Below are positions 45,086 to 53,709 of a DNA stretch of 64,000 nt, piece by piece. The translations under genes were made by a program, and so were the position numbers. Origin of the DNA: Bacterioplanes sp965233665 (lineage in GTDB: Bacteria > Pseudomonadota > Gammaproteobacteria > Pseudomonadales > Oceanobacteraceae); assembly GCA_965233665.1 (NCBI GenBank), contig CBDDTG010000032.1, positions 17,695-81,694 on the forward strand, in the 5' to 3' direction. The stretch's first letter is position 1. The number at the start of each line of letters is the position of its first letter. The notes under the pieces are model-generated. The model searched no databases. It was given only the letters and a program-made list of their open reading frames with translations, and had not been told where the DNA came from.

Positions 45086-45748
45086 CTAGTTTTTGCCGGG
45101 AGGAACCTTGCCGGCATGGGCTGGGTCGGGTGCTTTATCGGCTGGTTTTTCGGGTGTTTTTTCAACCGGCTTATCGTTTTTCGGTTTATTGTCGGCTTTA
45201 TGCTCGGTCGCTGGTAAATGGGGGTGCACTAATTTGTCTTGAAAGGCGTTGCGCCGCTCTTTTAGTTCCTCATTGGTATCGACCATATCCATCGAACCGC
45301 GGAATTTACCACCGTCGTCGAGCTGAATGCGCGGCGCAATTAAATTGCCTTTCACCACGGCGGTGCTGCAAATATTGATCAGTTCTTCGGCCAGCACATC
45401 CCCGGTGAGGGTGCCGTCAATCACAATGTTTTGCGCATGCACGTTGGCGCTGACTTTGCCCTCGCGGCCAATGGATAAGTGCTGGCCACTCATGCGAATG
45501 GTACCTTCCACCGAGCCTTCGATATGCAGATCTTCACTGCCTACCAGTTCGCCGCGAATACTGATTTTTTTGCCTACCACAGATACATCGGCCGGGCGAG
45601 CAGTGGGTTCACTGCTGCTGGCGTCATTATTCGGCACTGACGTTGGATTGGCACTGCCGGATAAACCGGTGTTGTAGTTGGTCACCCCCGAGGTGTAGCT
45701 TTTGCTATCGCCATCGCTGGCGCCCTTCGGGTCGAGTGGATTGGCCAT
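45086..45748 (-). CDS. Bactofilin-type polymer-forming protein
   Basis: A 220-residue protein with a central right-handed beta-helix (about 60-155; KISIRGELVGSEDLHIEGS, GREGKVSANVHAQNIVIDG, ELINICSTAVVKGNL). It has low-complexity ends; the C-terminus is rich in Lys, Pro and Asp. Bactofilins polymerise without nucleotide and localise cell-envelope machinery. First gene of a pair with the tandem methyltransferase-like gene. Confidence 0.88.
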   Translation of the reverse strand: MANPLDPKGASDGDSKSYTSGVTNYNTGLSGSANPTSVPNNDASSSEPTARPADVSVVGKKISIRGELVGSEDLHIEGSVEGTIRMSGQHLSIGREGKVSANVHAQNIVIDGTLTGDVLAEELINICSTAVVKGNLIAPRIQLDDGGKFRGSMDMVDTNEELKERRNAFQDKLVHPHLPATEHKADNKPKNDKPVEKTPEKPADKAPDPAHAGKVPPGKN

Positions 45749-45854
45749 GTTTCCCCCTGTACGTATCCTTCGTGATTGGCTCGATCATTGAACTCAATCA
45801 GTATAGGCAGCTGGGGGCAATGCTGCGTGGTTTTCTCTGCGCCTGTGATTTATA

Positions 45855-46343
45855 TCACTGCGCTAGCAACTGCGTTAAAAACGCATGGTAATTTTGCGCC
45901 TTGGCTGTCGGGCGCTCGGCCACCATCATAGTCACACGGCGCTGATCGGCCTCCAGCATCAGTAAATCATCTTCCAGCTGCGGCAAATGCTGGTGCAACT
46001 TAGCCAGCAATGCCTCGCGCTCAGGGCCTTGGGGTTCGGTATCCCACCACAGTCCTTCCGGCAGGCCGTCATTGTCCCAGGCACGCTGGCCCACCACGCG
46101 ATAGCGCAGTTCACCAGCTTTCGGGTTGCCCGGTGCCAATACCGTATAGGACGTGGCCATCACGTTATCGCGCACGCCGTTTTTTTCTGCTTGAGGCTTA
46201 AAGGTGTACTGCCGCACTTGCAGCCCCAGCTTGATGGCATCCATGCGCAGCTCGGCCAGGCGTCGGTCGCGAGCGCTGGGACGCAGCCAAAAAATGGAGC
46301 CGATGACGGCCATAATCACCAGCGGTATCAACCAAACGGTCAT
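45855..46343 (-). CDS. Single-span membrane protein, conserved hypothetical
   Basis: A 162-residue protein with one N-terminal membrane helix (LIPLVIMAVIGSIFWLRPS) and a soluble rest that ends LTQLLAQ. No named domain is seen. Its start overlaps the uup stop by 4 bp (ATGA), so translation is coupled. Confidence 0.7.
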   Translation of the reverse strand: MTVWLIPLVIMAVIGSIFWLRPSARDRRLAELRMDAIKLGLQVRQYTFKPQAEKNGVRDNVMATSYTVLAPGNPKAGELRYRVVGQRAWDNDGLPEGLWWDTEPQGPEREALLAKLHQHLPQLEDDLLMLEADQRRVTMMVAERPTAKAQNYHAFLTQLLAQ

Positions 46344-48262
46344 GATGCCATTTCCTCCAGCTCCAGCCAGCGCTCTTCAAGCTGATTGAGCTGCTCTTCG
46401 GCGGCGGTTAACAGCGCCAACTGCTGCTGCACATAGTCATTGCTTTGATTATAAAAGTCGGCACTGGAGGTCAGTGCCAGCAGCTCGTCACGTTTTTCTT
46501 CCGCTGCCGCGATTTGATCTGGTAGGGCATCCAGTTCGCGCTGCAATTTATACGACAGTTTTTTGCCCTTATTCGCTGCTTCCGGTTTCGCTTCGGCTGC
46601 TTTAGCCGCCGGTTTGGCGGCTTTATCCTGTGCTCTGGTCTGAGCCTGGGCCTGCTGACGTTGCTCGCGGGTGCGCTCAAACCAATCGCTGTAACCGCCG
46701 ACATGCTCATCAATATGACCGCCTGGGCTGAACACCCACAACTGCGTCACCACATTATCGATGAAGGCCCGGTCGTGGCTGACCAGCAACAAGGTGCCAT
46801 CGTATTCGGCCAGCTTTTCTTCCAATAGCTCCAGCGTTTCTACATCCAGGTCGTTGGTCGGTTCGTCCATCACCAACAGATTGCAGGGCTTTAAAAACAA
46901 CTTGGCCAACAACACCCGGTTGCGCTCACCGCCAGACAAGGCCCGCACGGGCGTGCGCGCGCGCTCGCCAGAGAATAAGAAGTCACCCAAATAACCAATA
47001 ATATGGCGGCTGTTGCCGTTCACGATGACGTGATCTTTGCCATCGGCCACGTTATCGGCAATGGATTTGTCTTCGTCCAACTGATGACGGGCCTGATCAA
47101 AATACGCGACCTCTAAACGAGTGCCGGTTTTTAAACGGCCCGTTTGCGGCTGCAAATTGCCCAACAGCAACTTAAGCAAGGTACTTTTGCCAACGCCGTT
47201 GGGGCCGACCAAGCCAATGCGGTCACCGCGCAATACCGTGGTGGTGAAGCCGGCCACTTGCGGTTGCTCATCGGCCCAGGCAAAGCGCACGTCATCCAGT
47301 TCAAACACCAACTTGCCAGAGCTGTCGCCGCTGTTAAGGCTAAGGTTGGCACTGCCCTGCACTTCGCGTCGCGCTTTGCGCTCACTGCGCATGGCTTTTA
47401 GCCGCTCAACCCGTCCTTCGTTGCGCGTACGGCGGGCTTTAATGCCCTGGCGAATCCATTTTTCTTCTTCCGCTAGGCGCTTATCAAACAACGCGTTTTG
47501 CGTGGCCTCGTCTTCCAGGCGTTTTTCGCGATAGTCCAAAAAGCTCTGGTAGTCGCCATCCCAGCTGTAAATGTGGCCGCGGTCGAGATCCAGAATGCGC
47601 GTCGCCAAGTGCTGCACAAAGGCACGGTCGTGGCTGATAAAGACCAAGGTGCCGTTAAACTGCTTGAGCTGTTCTTCCAGCCATTCAATGGTCGCCACAT
47701 CCATATGGTTGGTCGGCTCGTCGAGAATCAGCAGCTCCGGCTCCACCACCAACGCCCGCGCCAGCATCACGCGACGCTGCCAACCACCGGAAAGCCGATC
47801 AAACGGCGTTTCCGCCGGCAGGTTTAAGCGGTCAATAATGGCTTCGACTTTTTGCTGCCAGCTCCAGCCATCAGCGGCTTCGATGCGGCTTTGTAAGCGC
47901 TCCAACTTTTTTAAATCGGCGTCACTGCCGCGCGCGGTTTCGTCGTGGTATTGGGCAATGATCTCGCCCACTTCCCCCAAGCCCTGGGCCACCACATCGT
48001 AAACCGGCGCCGAGTGCGCTTGCGGCAGCTCCTGTTGCAGGGTGGCAATGCGCAGCATATCGCGACGCTGCACCACGCCATCGTCGGCCACCACATCGCC
48101 TTGCAGCATTTTCAGCAAGGTCGATTTACCGGCGCCATTGCGCCCTACCACACACACCCGCTCACCGGCGTGAATTTCTACATTAACGCGATCAAGCAGT
48201 ACGTGGTCACCGAAGGCCAGTTCCACATCTTTTAGCTGCAGCAACACCATGACTTTTGACAT
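46340..48262 (-). CDS. uup: ABC-F ATPase Uup
   Basis: A 640-residue cytoplasmic ABC-F protein. It has Walker A GRNGAGKST and GPNGVGKST, signatures LSGGWQRR and LSGGERNR, and Walker B LLILDEPTNHMD and LLVMDEPTNDLD. A C-terminal coiled coil (about 550-640) is typical of Uup. ABC-F proteins act on ribosomes or DNA structures, not transport. The start MSKVMVLLQL at 48262 has GGGAACAG upstream; further upstream codons lie in the divergent promoter region. Confidence 0.9.
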   Translation of the reverse strand: MSKVMVLLQLKDVELAFGDHVLLDRVNVEIHAGERVCVVGRNGAGKSTLLKMLQGDVVADDGVVQRRDMLRIATLQQELPQAHSAPVYDVVAQGLGEVGEIIAQYHDETARGSDADLKKLERLQSRIEAADGWSWQQKVEAIIDRLNLPAETPFDRLSGGWQRRVMLARALVVEPELLILDEPTNHMDVATIEWLEEQLKQFNGTLVFISHDRAFVQHLATRILDLDRGHIYSWDGDYQSFLDYREKRLEDEATQNALFDKRLAEEEKWIRQGIKARRTRNEGRVERLKAMRSERKARREVQGSANLSLNSGDSSGKLVFELDDVRFAWADEQPQVAGFTTTVLRGDRIGLVGPNGVGKSTLLKLLLGNLQPQTGRLKTGTRLEVAYFDQARHQLDEDKSIADNVADGKDHVIVNGNSRHIIGYLGDFLFSGERARTPVRALSGGERNRVLLAKLFLKPCNLLVMDEPTNDLDVETLELLEEKLAEYDGTLLLVSHDRAFIDNVVTQLWVFSPGGHIDEHVGGYSDWFERTREQRQQAQAQTRAQDKAAKPAAKAAEAKPEAANKGKKLSYKLQRELDALPDQIAAAEEKRDELLALTSSADFYNQSNDYVQQQLALLTAAEEQLNQLEERWLELEEMAS

Positions 48263-48417
48263 CTGTTCCCGTGTATTTAAGCGCGGCAGTATACGTGACC
48301 GCAGCGCCGCGAGCGAATGGCGGTGCAAACATTGGAAAACGCAACAGTCTGTTGTTTACTGAAGCGCCGACGAGGGCTCCGCTATGATACGCCCTGACAT
48401 TTCTCGCCGTTAAACGG

Positions 48418-49563
48418 ATGCACACCATGACAATAAAACTAAACAAAGGTCATCTCGCCGCCTTAGCGCTGCTAACGGCCATGATCCTGTGGATGCTGGC
48501 CGGGGCCCTCAAGCCTGAAAAAGAGTTCCACAACCCAAGGCCACTGTTGATGGAGCAAGGCCTGACGCGGGTGCAGGTCGAGCGCATGCAGGGTGAAATG
48601 ATGCAGCGCAACATCACGGTTTCAGCCCATACCGCAGCCAACCGCAGTGTGACGGTGCGCTCAGAGCTGCGCGCCAAAGTCATCGCCATTCACAAACGCA
48701 AAGGCGAGCCGGTAAAGGCGGGAGATTTAATTCTAGAGCTGGATGCCCGCGACTGGCCGGCGCGAGTTAAGCAAGCCGAAGCAGCATTAAAGCAGCGCCG
48801 CCTAGAAGCCCAAAGTGCGCGCCAACTGCGTGAGCAAGGCCTGACCAACGCCGCCGAGCTGGCCCGCACCCAAACCTTGCTGGCCAACGCCGAGGCCGAA
48901 CTCACCAATGCCCGCCTGCAGCTGCAAGCCAGCCAGATTCGTGCGCCTTTTGATGGCATCGTCGACCAGCGCCAAGTCGAGGTGGGCGATTTTGTGCAAG
49001 ACGGCGCACCGCTCGTCACGGTGCTCGATTTTTCACCTTATCTGGTAAAAGGCCAGGTGGCAGAAGTGGAAGCGGGCTACGTCAATATTGGTGATGCCGC
49101 CTTTGCCGAACTGGTCAATGGCGACCGGGTAGAAGGGACGATTCGCTTTATTGCCGCCGAGGCCGACCCGCAAACACGCACCTTTGCCGTAGAAATGGAA
49201 GTCGATAACCCGTCCGGCAATATGACCAGCGGCCTGACCGCCAAACTGCATATCCCACAGCCGGAAACCCACGCCTATTTTGTCTCGCCCGCCTTGCTGA
49301 TTCTTAGCGACGACGGTCGCCTGGGGTTAAAAGGCATTAACACGCAGCACCAGGTGATCTTTCAGCCGATTCAGCTGCTAAAGGCCAGCAACAACGGTAT
49401 TTGGGTGTATGGCCTGGGCGAGCAGGCGGACATCATTACCGTCGGTCAGGGCTTTGTTGATTACGGCGAGCAAGTTGAACCGGTTTTTTTTCAGTCAACA
49501 GACACCCAGCTGGGCAAGCAAAATGAAGCCGGCACCAACGACACAGCGCTGAGTGCGGGGTAA
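48418..49563 (+). CDS. RND efflux periplasmic adaptor (MFP)
   Basis: A 381-residue membrane-fusion protein with an N-terminal membrane anchor, then VIAIHKRKGEPVKAGDLILE (lipoyl/barrel-sandwich), a helical hairpin (about 115-160), IRAPFDGIVDQRQVEVGDFV and a beta-barrel (RTFAVEMEVDNPSGNM). It pairs with the RND pump 3 bp downstream. The alternative start ATG 48427 is three codons later. Confidence 0.9.
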   Translation: MHTMTIKLNKGHLAALALLTAMILWMLAGALKPEKEFHNPRPLLMEQGLTRVQVERMQGEMMQRNITVSAHTAANRSVTVRSELRAKVIAIHKRKGEPVKAGDLILELDARDWPARVKQAEAALKQRRLEAQSARQLREQGLTNAAELARTQTLLANAEAELTNARLQLQASQIRAPFDGIVDQRQVEVGDFVQDGAPLVTVLDFSPYLVKGQVAEVEAGYVNIGDAAFAELVNGDRVEGTIRFIAAEADPQTRTFAVEMEVDNPSGNMTSGLTAKLHIPQPETHAYFVSPALLILSDDGRLGLKGINTQHQVIFQPIQLLKASNNGIWVYGLGEQADIITVGQGFVDYGEQVEPVFFQSTDTQLGKQNEAGTNDTALSAG

Positions 49564-49566
49564 ACC

Positions 49567-52500
49567 ATGTACAGCTTAATTGATGCATCTCTGCAGCGCA
49601 GCCGCACGGTACTGATGCTGTTCAGCCTGGTCATGCTGGTGGGCATTGTCACGCTGGTGACCATTCCCAAAGAAAGCAACCCAGATATTACCGTCCCTAT
49701 TGTCTATGTCTCTGTGACCCATGATGGCATTTCGCCGGAAGACGCCGATGCGCTGATTTATAAGCCGTTAGAAAAAGAACTGCGCGGCCTCGATGGTCTG
49801 AAAGAAATGATTTCTACCGCCACGCGCGGCCACCTTTCTATTCAGTTGGAGTTTTTAACCGACGTCGACATCGACCAAGCGCTGTTGGATGTGCGCCAAA
49901 AAGTCGATGACGCCAAAGGCGAGCTCCCCTTAGAGAGCAAAGAGCCGCGGGTGATGGAAATTAACGTCGCCCTTTTCCCGGTGATGGTTGTCACCCTGGC
50001 CGGCGACATCAGCGAGCGCGTGCTGTATGCCGTGGCGGATGATCTGCAAGAGCGCCTAGAGGCCCTGCCCGGGGTGTTAGAAGCCACCATCCGCGGTAAG
50101 CGCGAAGAAATCGCCGAAATCATTGTCGACCCGGCACGCATGGATAATTACGGTCTGTCGCTCAATGAACTGGGGCAATTGTTAAGTGGCAATACCCAGC
50201 TGGTGGCCAGTGAAGACCTAGACACCGGCGCCGGTCGCTTTGGCATCAAGGTGCCGGGGCGCGTGGAAAGTATTTCTGACATTCTCGATTTGCCGGTTAA
50301 AGCCAGTGGCGATGAAGTGGTGCTGTTTCGCGACATCGCCGTTGGCCGCCTGGCGTACAAAGACCGTAAAAATGCCGCCCGCGTTAATGGCCGCCAAGCG
50401 GTGACGCTGGAGATTAAAAAGCGCATCGGCAGCAACATCATCGACACCATTGAACAGTCCAAAGCCACCATCAACGAGCTGAAGCCCCATTGGCCGCAGG
50501 GCATTGAGGTCGGCATCACCCAGGATGAATCGCGCTACATTCGCGAAATGCTCAACGATTTGTTCAACAACGTCTTGGTGGCCACCTTATTGGTGATGAT
50601 TCTGGTGCTGGGCAGCCTCGGTATTCGCAGCTCATTTATGGTCGGCATGGCCATTCCCGGTGCGTTTTTGATGGCCATCATTGTGCTCAACCTGATGGGC
50701 TACACCCTGAATATGGTGGTGCTGTTCTCACTGATTTTGTCCGTTGGCATGCTGGTGGATGGCGCCATTGTGGTGACCGAATACGCCGACCGCCGCCTGG
50801 CCGAAGGCGCTACCTCACGCCAAGCCTACGCCGAGGGCGCCAAGCGCATGGCCTGGCCCATTATTGCCTCCACCGCCACTACCCTGGCGGTGTTTTTCCC
50901 GCTGCTGTTTTGGCCCGGCGTTACCGGCGAATTTATGGGCTTTTTGCCGTTAACCTTGCTGTTTACCTTAAGCGCCTCACTGATTATGGCGCTGATCGTG
51001 GTGCCCACCGTGGGCGCGCTGATCGGTGGCACCTCGCACCATAAGGTCGAGGCGCTAAAAGCCATAGAAGCCGCCGAGCAAGGCCGTTTTGACGACATCA
51101 AAGGCTTTACCGGCGGTTATATTCGCCTGTTGCGTAAAGCCTTGCAGCGCCCTTTATTGGTCTTGGGCATGGCCATTGCCGCACTGTTTGGCTCCTTTGC
51201 CATTTATGGTCAGCTGGGCCATGGGGTGGAGTTCTTCCCCGACGTGGATGCTGACATCGGCCTGGTGGACATTCGCGCCCGTGGCAATTTATCCCTGCAA
51301 GAACGCGAAGCGCTGGTGCACAAAGTAGAAGCGCGCATCTACGACATGGCAGAAATTGAATCCATTTACACCGCCTCTTTTGTCAGCCCGCCCAACGACG
51401 CCGCCAAGGATGTCATTGGTCGCATTCAAATCGAGCTGGTGAACTGGGAGCACAGACGCCCAGCCAATACCATTTTGGCGGACATCGAAGCCCGCACCGC
51501 CGACTTGCCCGGCTTGATTATTGAAACCCAGAAAAAAGAAGGCGGGCCGCCCTCCGGCACGGACATTCAATTGCAGCTCACCGGCAGCGATGCCGTTGCT
51601 GTCTCCACCATGCTGGATAAAGTGCGGGTTTTGTTTGAGCAAGACCCCGAGCTTAAAGATGTACGCGATGACCGTCCGCTGGACGGTGTTGAGTGGCAAT
51701 TCAACATCAACCGCGAGCAAGCCACCCGCTACGGCACTGACATTGCAAGCACCGGCTCGCTGATCCGCATGATTACCGGCGGCCAGCAAGTGGGCGAGTT
51801 CCAGCCGGATTACAGCGACGACGAGGTCGAAATTCTGTTGCGCTACCCAGCGGCGTCGCGCTCCATCGACCAGTTTGAGCACATCAACATCTCCACCCCC
51901 ATGGGGCTGGTGCCACTGAGCAACTTTATGCAGCGCCAGGCGGTGCCTCGCTCCGGTGACCTGGTGCGCATTGATGGCGACCGCCGCTATCGGCTGACGG
52001 CCAATGTCAAAGAAGGCGTCAACGCCAACCAAAAGACCCTGCAATTGGCCGAGCAGCTAAAGCAGTTTGACTGGCGCGAGGCAGGTGTCACACCGCGCTT
52101 CCGCGGTGATGCCGAGCAAATGGAAGAAACAGGCTCCTTCCTGGCCTCGGCCTTTGGTGTGGCGCTGTTTGTGATGGCCACCATTTTGGTCACCCAGTTC
52201 AACAGCTTTTATCAGGCCAGCCTGATTATGAGCGCCATTGTGCTGTCCATTGTTGGCGTATTGATGGGGTTGCTAATCCGCGGCGAACCGTTTGGCATCG
52301 TCATGAGCGGCGTCGGTGTGATTGCGCTGGCCGGCATTGTGGTCAACAACAACATCGTCTTGATCGACACCTATAAGCGCCTGGTAGAAGGCGGCCTTGA
52401 TCCGATGGAAGCGGCACTGCGCACCGGTGCCCAGCGTATGCGGCCGGTATTGCTGACCGCCATTACCACCATCTTAGGGCTGATGCCGATGGTGATGCAG

Positions 52501-52689
52501 TGGAACATCGACTTGCTGAACCAGCACTTTACCGTGGGCGCTCCCAGCTCACAGTGGTGGACACAGCTGTCCACCGCCATTGCCGGTGGCTTGGCCTTTG
52601 CCACCGTACTGACCTTGATCCTGACGCCTTGCCTGCTGGTGCTGGGCGATCGTAAAAAGTCACGACAGTTAAAAATGGCCGCTGCATGA
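49567..52689 (+). CDS. RND efflux pump, inner-membrane transporter
   Basis: A 1040-residue permease of the AcrB/MexF-like RND family with 12 membrane helices and two large periplasmic loops. Helix 4 has SVGMLVDGAIVVTEYADRR, in which the usual second Asp of the DD pair is Gly; this occurs in a subset of RND pumps. The substrate is unknown. No outer-membrane factor or TetR regulator lies beside the two genes. Confidence 0.92.
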   Translation: MYSLIDASLQRSRTVLMLFSLVMLVGIVTLVTIPKESNPDITVPIVYVSVTHDGISPEDADALIYKPLEKELRGLDGLKEMISTATRGHLSIQLEFLTDVDIDQALLDVRQKVDDAKGELPLESKEPRVMEINVALFPVMVVTLAGDISERVLYAVADDLQERLEALPGVLEATIRGKREEIAEIIVDPARMDNYGLSLNELGQLLSGNTQLVASEDLDTGAGRFGIKVPGRVESISDILDLPVKASGDEVVLFRDIAVGRLAYKDRKNAARVNGRQAVTLEIKKRIGSNIIDTIEQSKATINELKPHWPQGIEVGITQDESRYIREMLNDLFNNVLVATLLVMILVLGSLGIRSSFMVGMAIPGAFLMAIIVLNLMGYTLNMVVLFSLILSVGMLVDGAIVVTEYADRRLAEGATSRQAYAEGAKRMAWPIIASTATTLAVFFPLLFWPGVTGEFMGFLPLTLLFTLSASLIMALIVVPTVGALIGGTSHHKVEALKAIEAAEQGRFDDIKGFTGGYIRLLRKALQRPLLVLGMAIAALFGSFAIYGQLGHGVEFFPDVDADIGLVDIRARGNLSLQEREALVHKVEARIYDMAEIESIYTASFVSPPNDAAKDVIGRIQIELVNWEHRRPANTILADIEARTADLPGLIIETQKKEGGPPSGTDIQLQLTGSDAVAVSTMLDKVRVLFEQDPELKDVRDDRPLDGVEWQFNINREQATRYGTDIASTGSLIRMITGGQQVGEFQPDYSDDEVEILLRYPAASRSIDQFEHINISTPMGLVPLSNFMQRQAVPRSGDLVRIDGDRRYRLTANVKEGVNANQKTLQLAEQLKQFDWREAGVTPRFRGDAEQMEETGSFLASAFGVALFVMATILVTQFNSFYQASLIMSAIVLSIVGVLMGLLIRGEPFGIVMSGVGVIALAGIVVNNNIVLIDTYKRLVEGGLDPMEAALRTGAQRMRPVLLTAITTILGLMPMVMQWNIDLLNQHFTVGAPSSQWWTQLSTAIAGGLAFATVLTLILTPCLLVLGDRKKSRQLKMAAA

Positions 52690-52696
52690 TATTTGA

Positions 52697-52727
52697 GCGG
52701 AACTGGTTAGCTCGTAGCCAGTTCCGC
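52697..52727 (+). terminator. Hairpin terminator of the RND operon
   Basis: GCGGAACTGG / CCAGTTCCGC, a perfect 10-bp stem with an 11-nt loop, just after the pump stop. The T-run is missing. Confidence 0.6.
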
Positions 52728-52777
52728 CCGAAATCTGCAAGTAACTGAATTAATTTAAAATTTTTTTAGAAATTCGT

Positions 52778-52805
52778 TTGACATGAGCGCTGCTGTGAGT
52801 AGAAT
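52778..52805 (+). promoter_or_regulatory. Sigma-70 promoter of the tRNA cluster
   Basis: TTGACA at 52778-52783 and TAGAAT at 52800-52805, spaced 16 bp, with an AT-rich tract upstream (UP-element-like) and a GC-rich discriminator GCCCACC after the -10. This is typical of stable-RNA promoters. Transcription would start about 13 bp before the first tRNA. Confidence 0.8.
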
Positions 52806-52824
52806 GCCCACCTGCTTTCGGAGA

Positions 52825-52901
52825 GGGTGGTTAGCTCAGCTGGGAGAGCATCTGCCTTACAAGGCAGAGGGTCGGCGGTTCGATCCCGTCACCACCCACC
52901 A
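52825..52901 (+). tRNA. tRNA-Val(UAC) copy 1, with one extra base in the anticodon arm
   Basis: Matches tRNA-Val with CCA encoded, but reads CTTACAAGGCAGA where copies 2 and 3 read CTTACAAGCAGA. The extra G makes it 77 nt. The anticodon arm can still pair as TCTGCC/GGCAGA, leaving a 6-nt loop TTACAA. It may be non-functional, a variant, or a sequencing error. Confidence 0.85.
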
Positions 52902-52923
52902 CCGAAGCAGAAAATTTGGAATT

Positions 52924-53000
52924 GGACTGGTAGTTCAGTTGGTTAGAATACCGGCCTGTCACGCCGGGGGTCGCGGGTTCGAGTCCCGTCCAGTCCGCCA
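52924..53000 (+). tRNA. tRNA-Asp(GUC) copy 1
   Basis: 77 nt. Acceptor GGACTGG/CCAGTCC, D-loop AGTTCAGTTGGTTAGAATA, anticodon loop CTGTCAC, T-arm GGGTTCGAGTCC and encoded CCA. Confidence 0.97.
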
Positions 53001-53022
53001 TTACGATCTTGTGCTGATTTTA

Positions 53023-53060
53023 TTAGCCTTGGTCGCGGTCCGAAATGTCGGCCCAGTCGG
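53023..53060 (+). repeat. tRNA-spacer repeat, copies at 53023, 53352 and 53775
   Basis: The sequence TTAGCCTTGGTCGCGGTCC-GAAATGTCGGCC recurs after each tRNA-Asp: 53023-53060, 53352-53390 (one G to A) and 53775-53805 (shorter). CCGA/TCGG can form a small hairpin. It marks the tandem duplication of the Val-Asp unit and may be a processing or termination site. Confidence 0.75.
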
Positions 53061-53130
53061 GTCACGTTCAGCCCGAAATTCCAAAACCGTTTGTCGACTT
53101 GGTAACGCATCGCTTACTGAATCGAAAATC

Positions 53131-53206
53131 GGGTGGTTAGCTCAGCTGGGAGAGCATCTGCCTTACAAGCAGAGGGTCGGCGGTTCGATCCCGTCACCAC
53201 CCACCA
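53131..53206 (+). tRNA. tRNA-Val(UAC) copy 2
   Basis: 76 nt, canonical. Anticodon arm TCTGC-CTTACAA-GCAGA, T-arm CGGTTCGATCCCG, CCA encoded. Confidence 0.97.
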
Positions 53207-53251
53207 AAACTTGTTGATGTTTTGTGTGACAGCAACTCATCAAGACAATGT

Positions 53252-53328
53252 GGACTGGTAGTTCAGTTGGTTAGAATACCGGCCTGTCACGCCGGGGGTC
53301 GCGGGTTCGAGTCCCGTCCAGTCCGCCA
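53252..53328 (+). tRNA. tRNA-Asp(GUC) copy 2
   Basis: Identical to copy 1 over 77 nt, CCA encoded. Confidence 0.97.
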
Positions 53329-53519
53329 TTTTTGATCTTGCGCTGATGTTATTAGCCTTGATCGCGGTCCGAAATGTCGGCCCAGTCGGGTTACATTAAG
53401 AGCCGCAAAATTAGATCTTGTACTGATGTCATCGGTCTGGATTTAAGCAAGACACCGTTTATCGACTCGATAAACGCATGCGATACAACTTGTAGTGCAT
53501 CGTTTAGTGAATCGAAAAT

Positions 53520-53595
53520 GGGTGGTTAGCTCAGCTGGGAGAGCATCTGCCTTACAAGCAGAGGGTCGGCGGTTCGATCCCGTCACCACCCACCA
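53520..53595 (+). tRNA. tRNA-Val(UAC) copy 3
   Basis: Identical to copy 2 over 76 nt, CCA encoded. Confidence 0.97.
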
Positions 53596-53632
53596 AAACT
53601 TTGATGTTTTCTAGCAAAGCATCACACAATGC

Positions 53633-53709
53633 GGACTGGTAGTTCAGTTGGTTAGAATACCGGCCTGTCACGCCGGGGGTCGCGGGTTCGAGTCCCGTCC
53701 AGTCCGCCA
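53633..53709 (+). tRNA. tRNA-Asp(GUC) copy 3
   Basis: Identical to copies 1 and 2 over 77 nt. Last gene of the cluster; the cassette block follows. Confidence 0.97.

Noticed and set aside
50740..50800. Loss of the second Asp in RND helix 4 as a defect
   Set aside because: VDG instead of VDD is found in a natural subgroup of RND pumps, so I do not treat it as damage.
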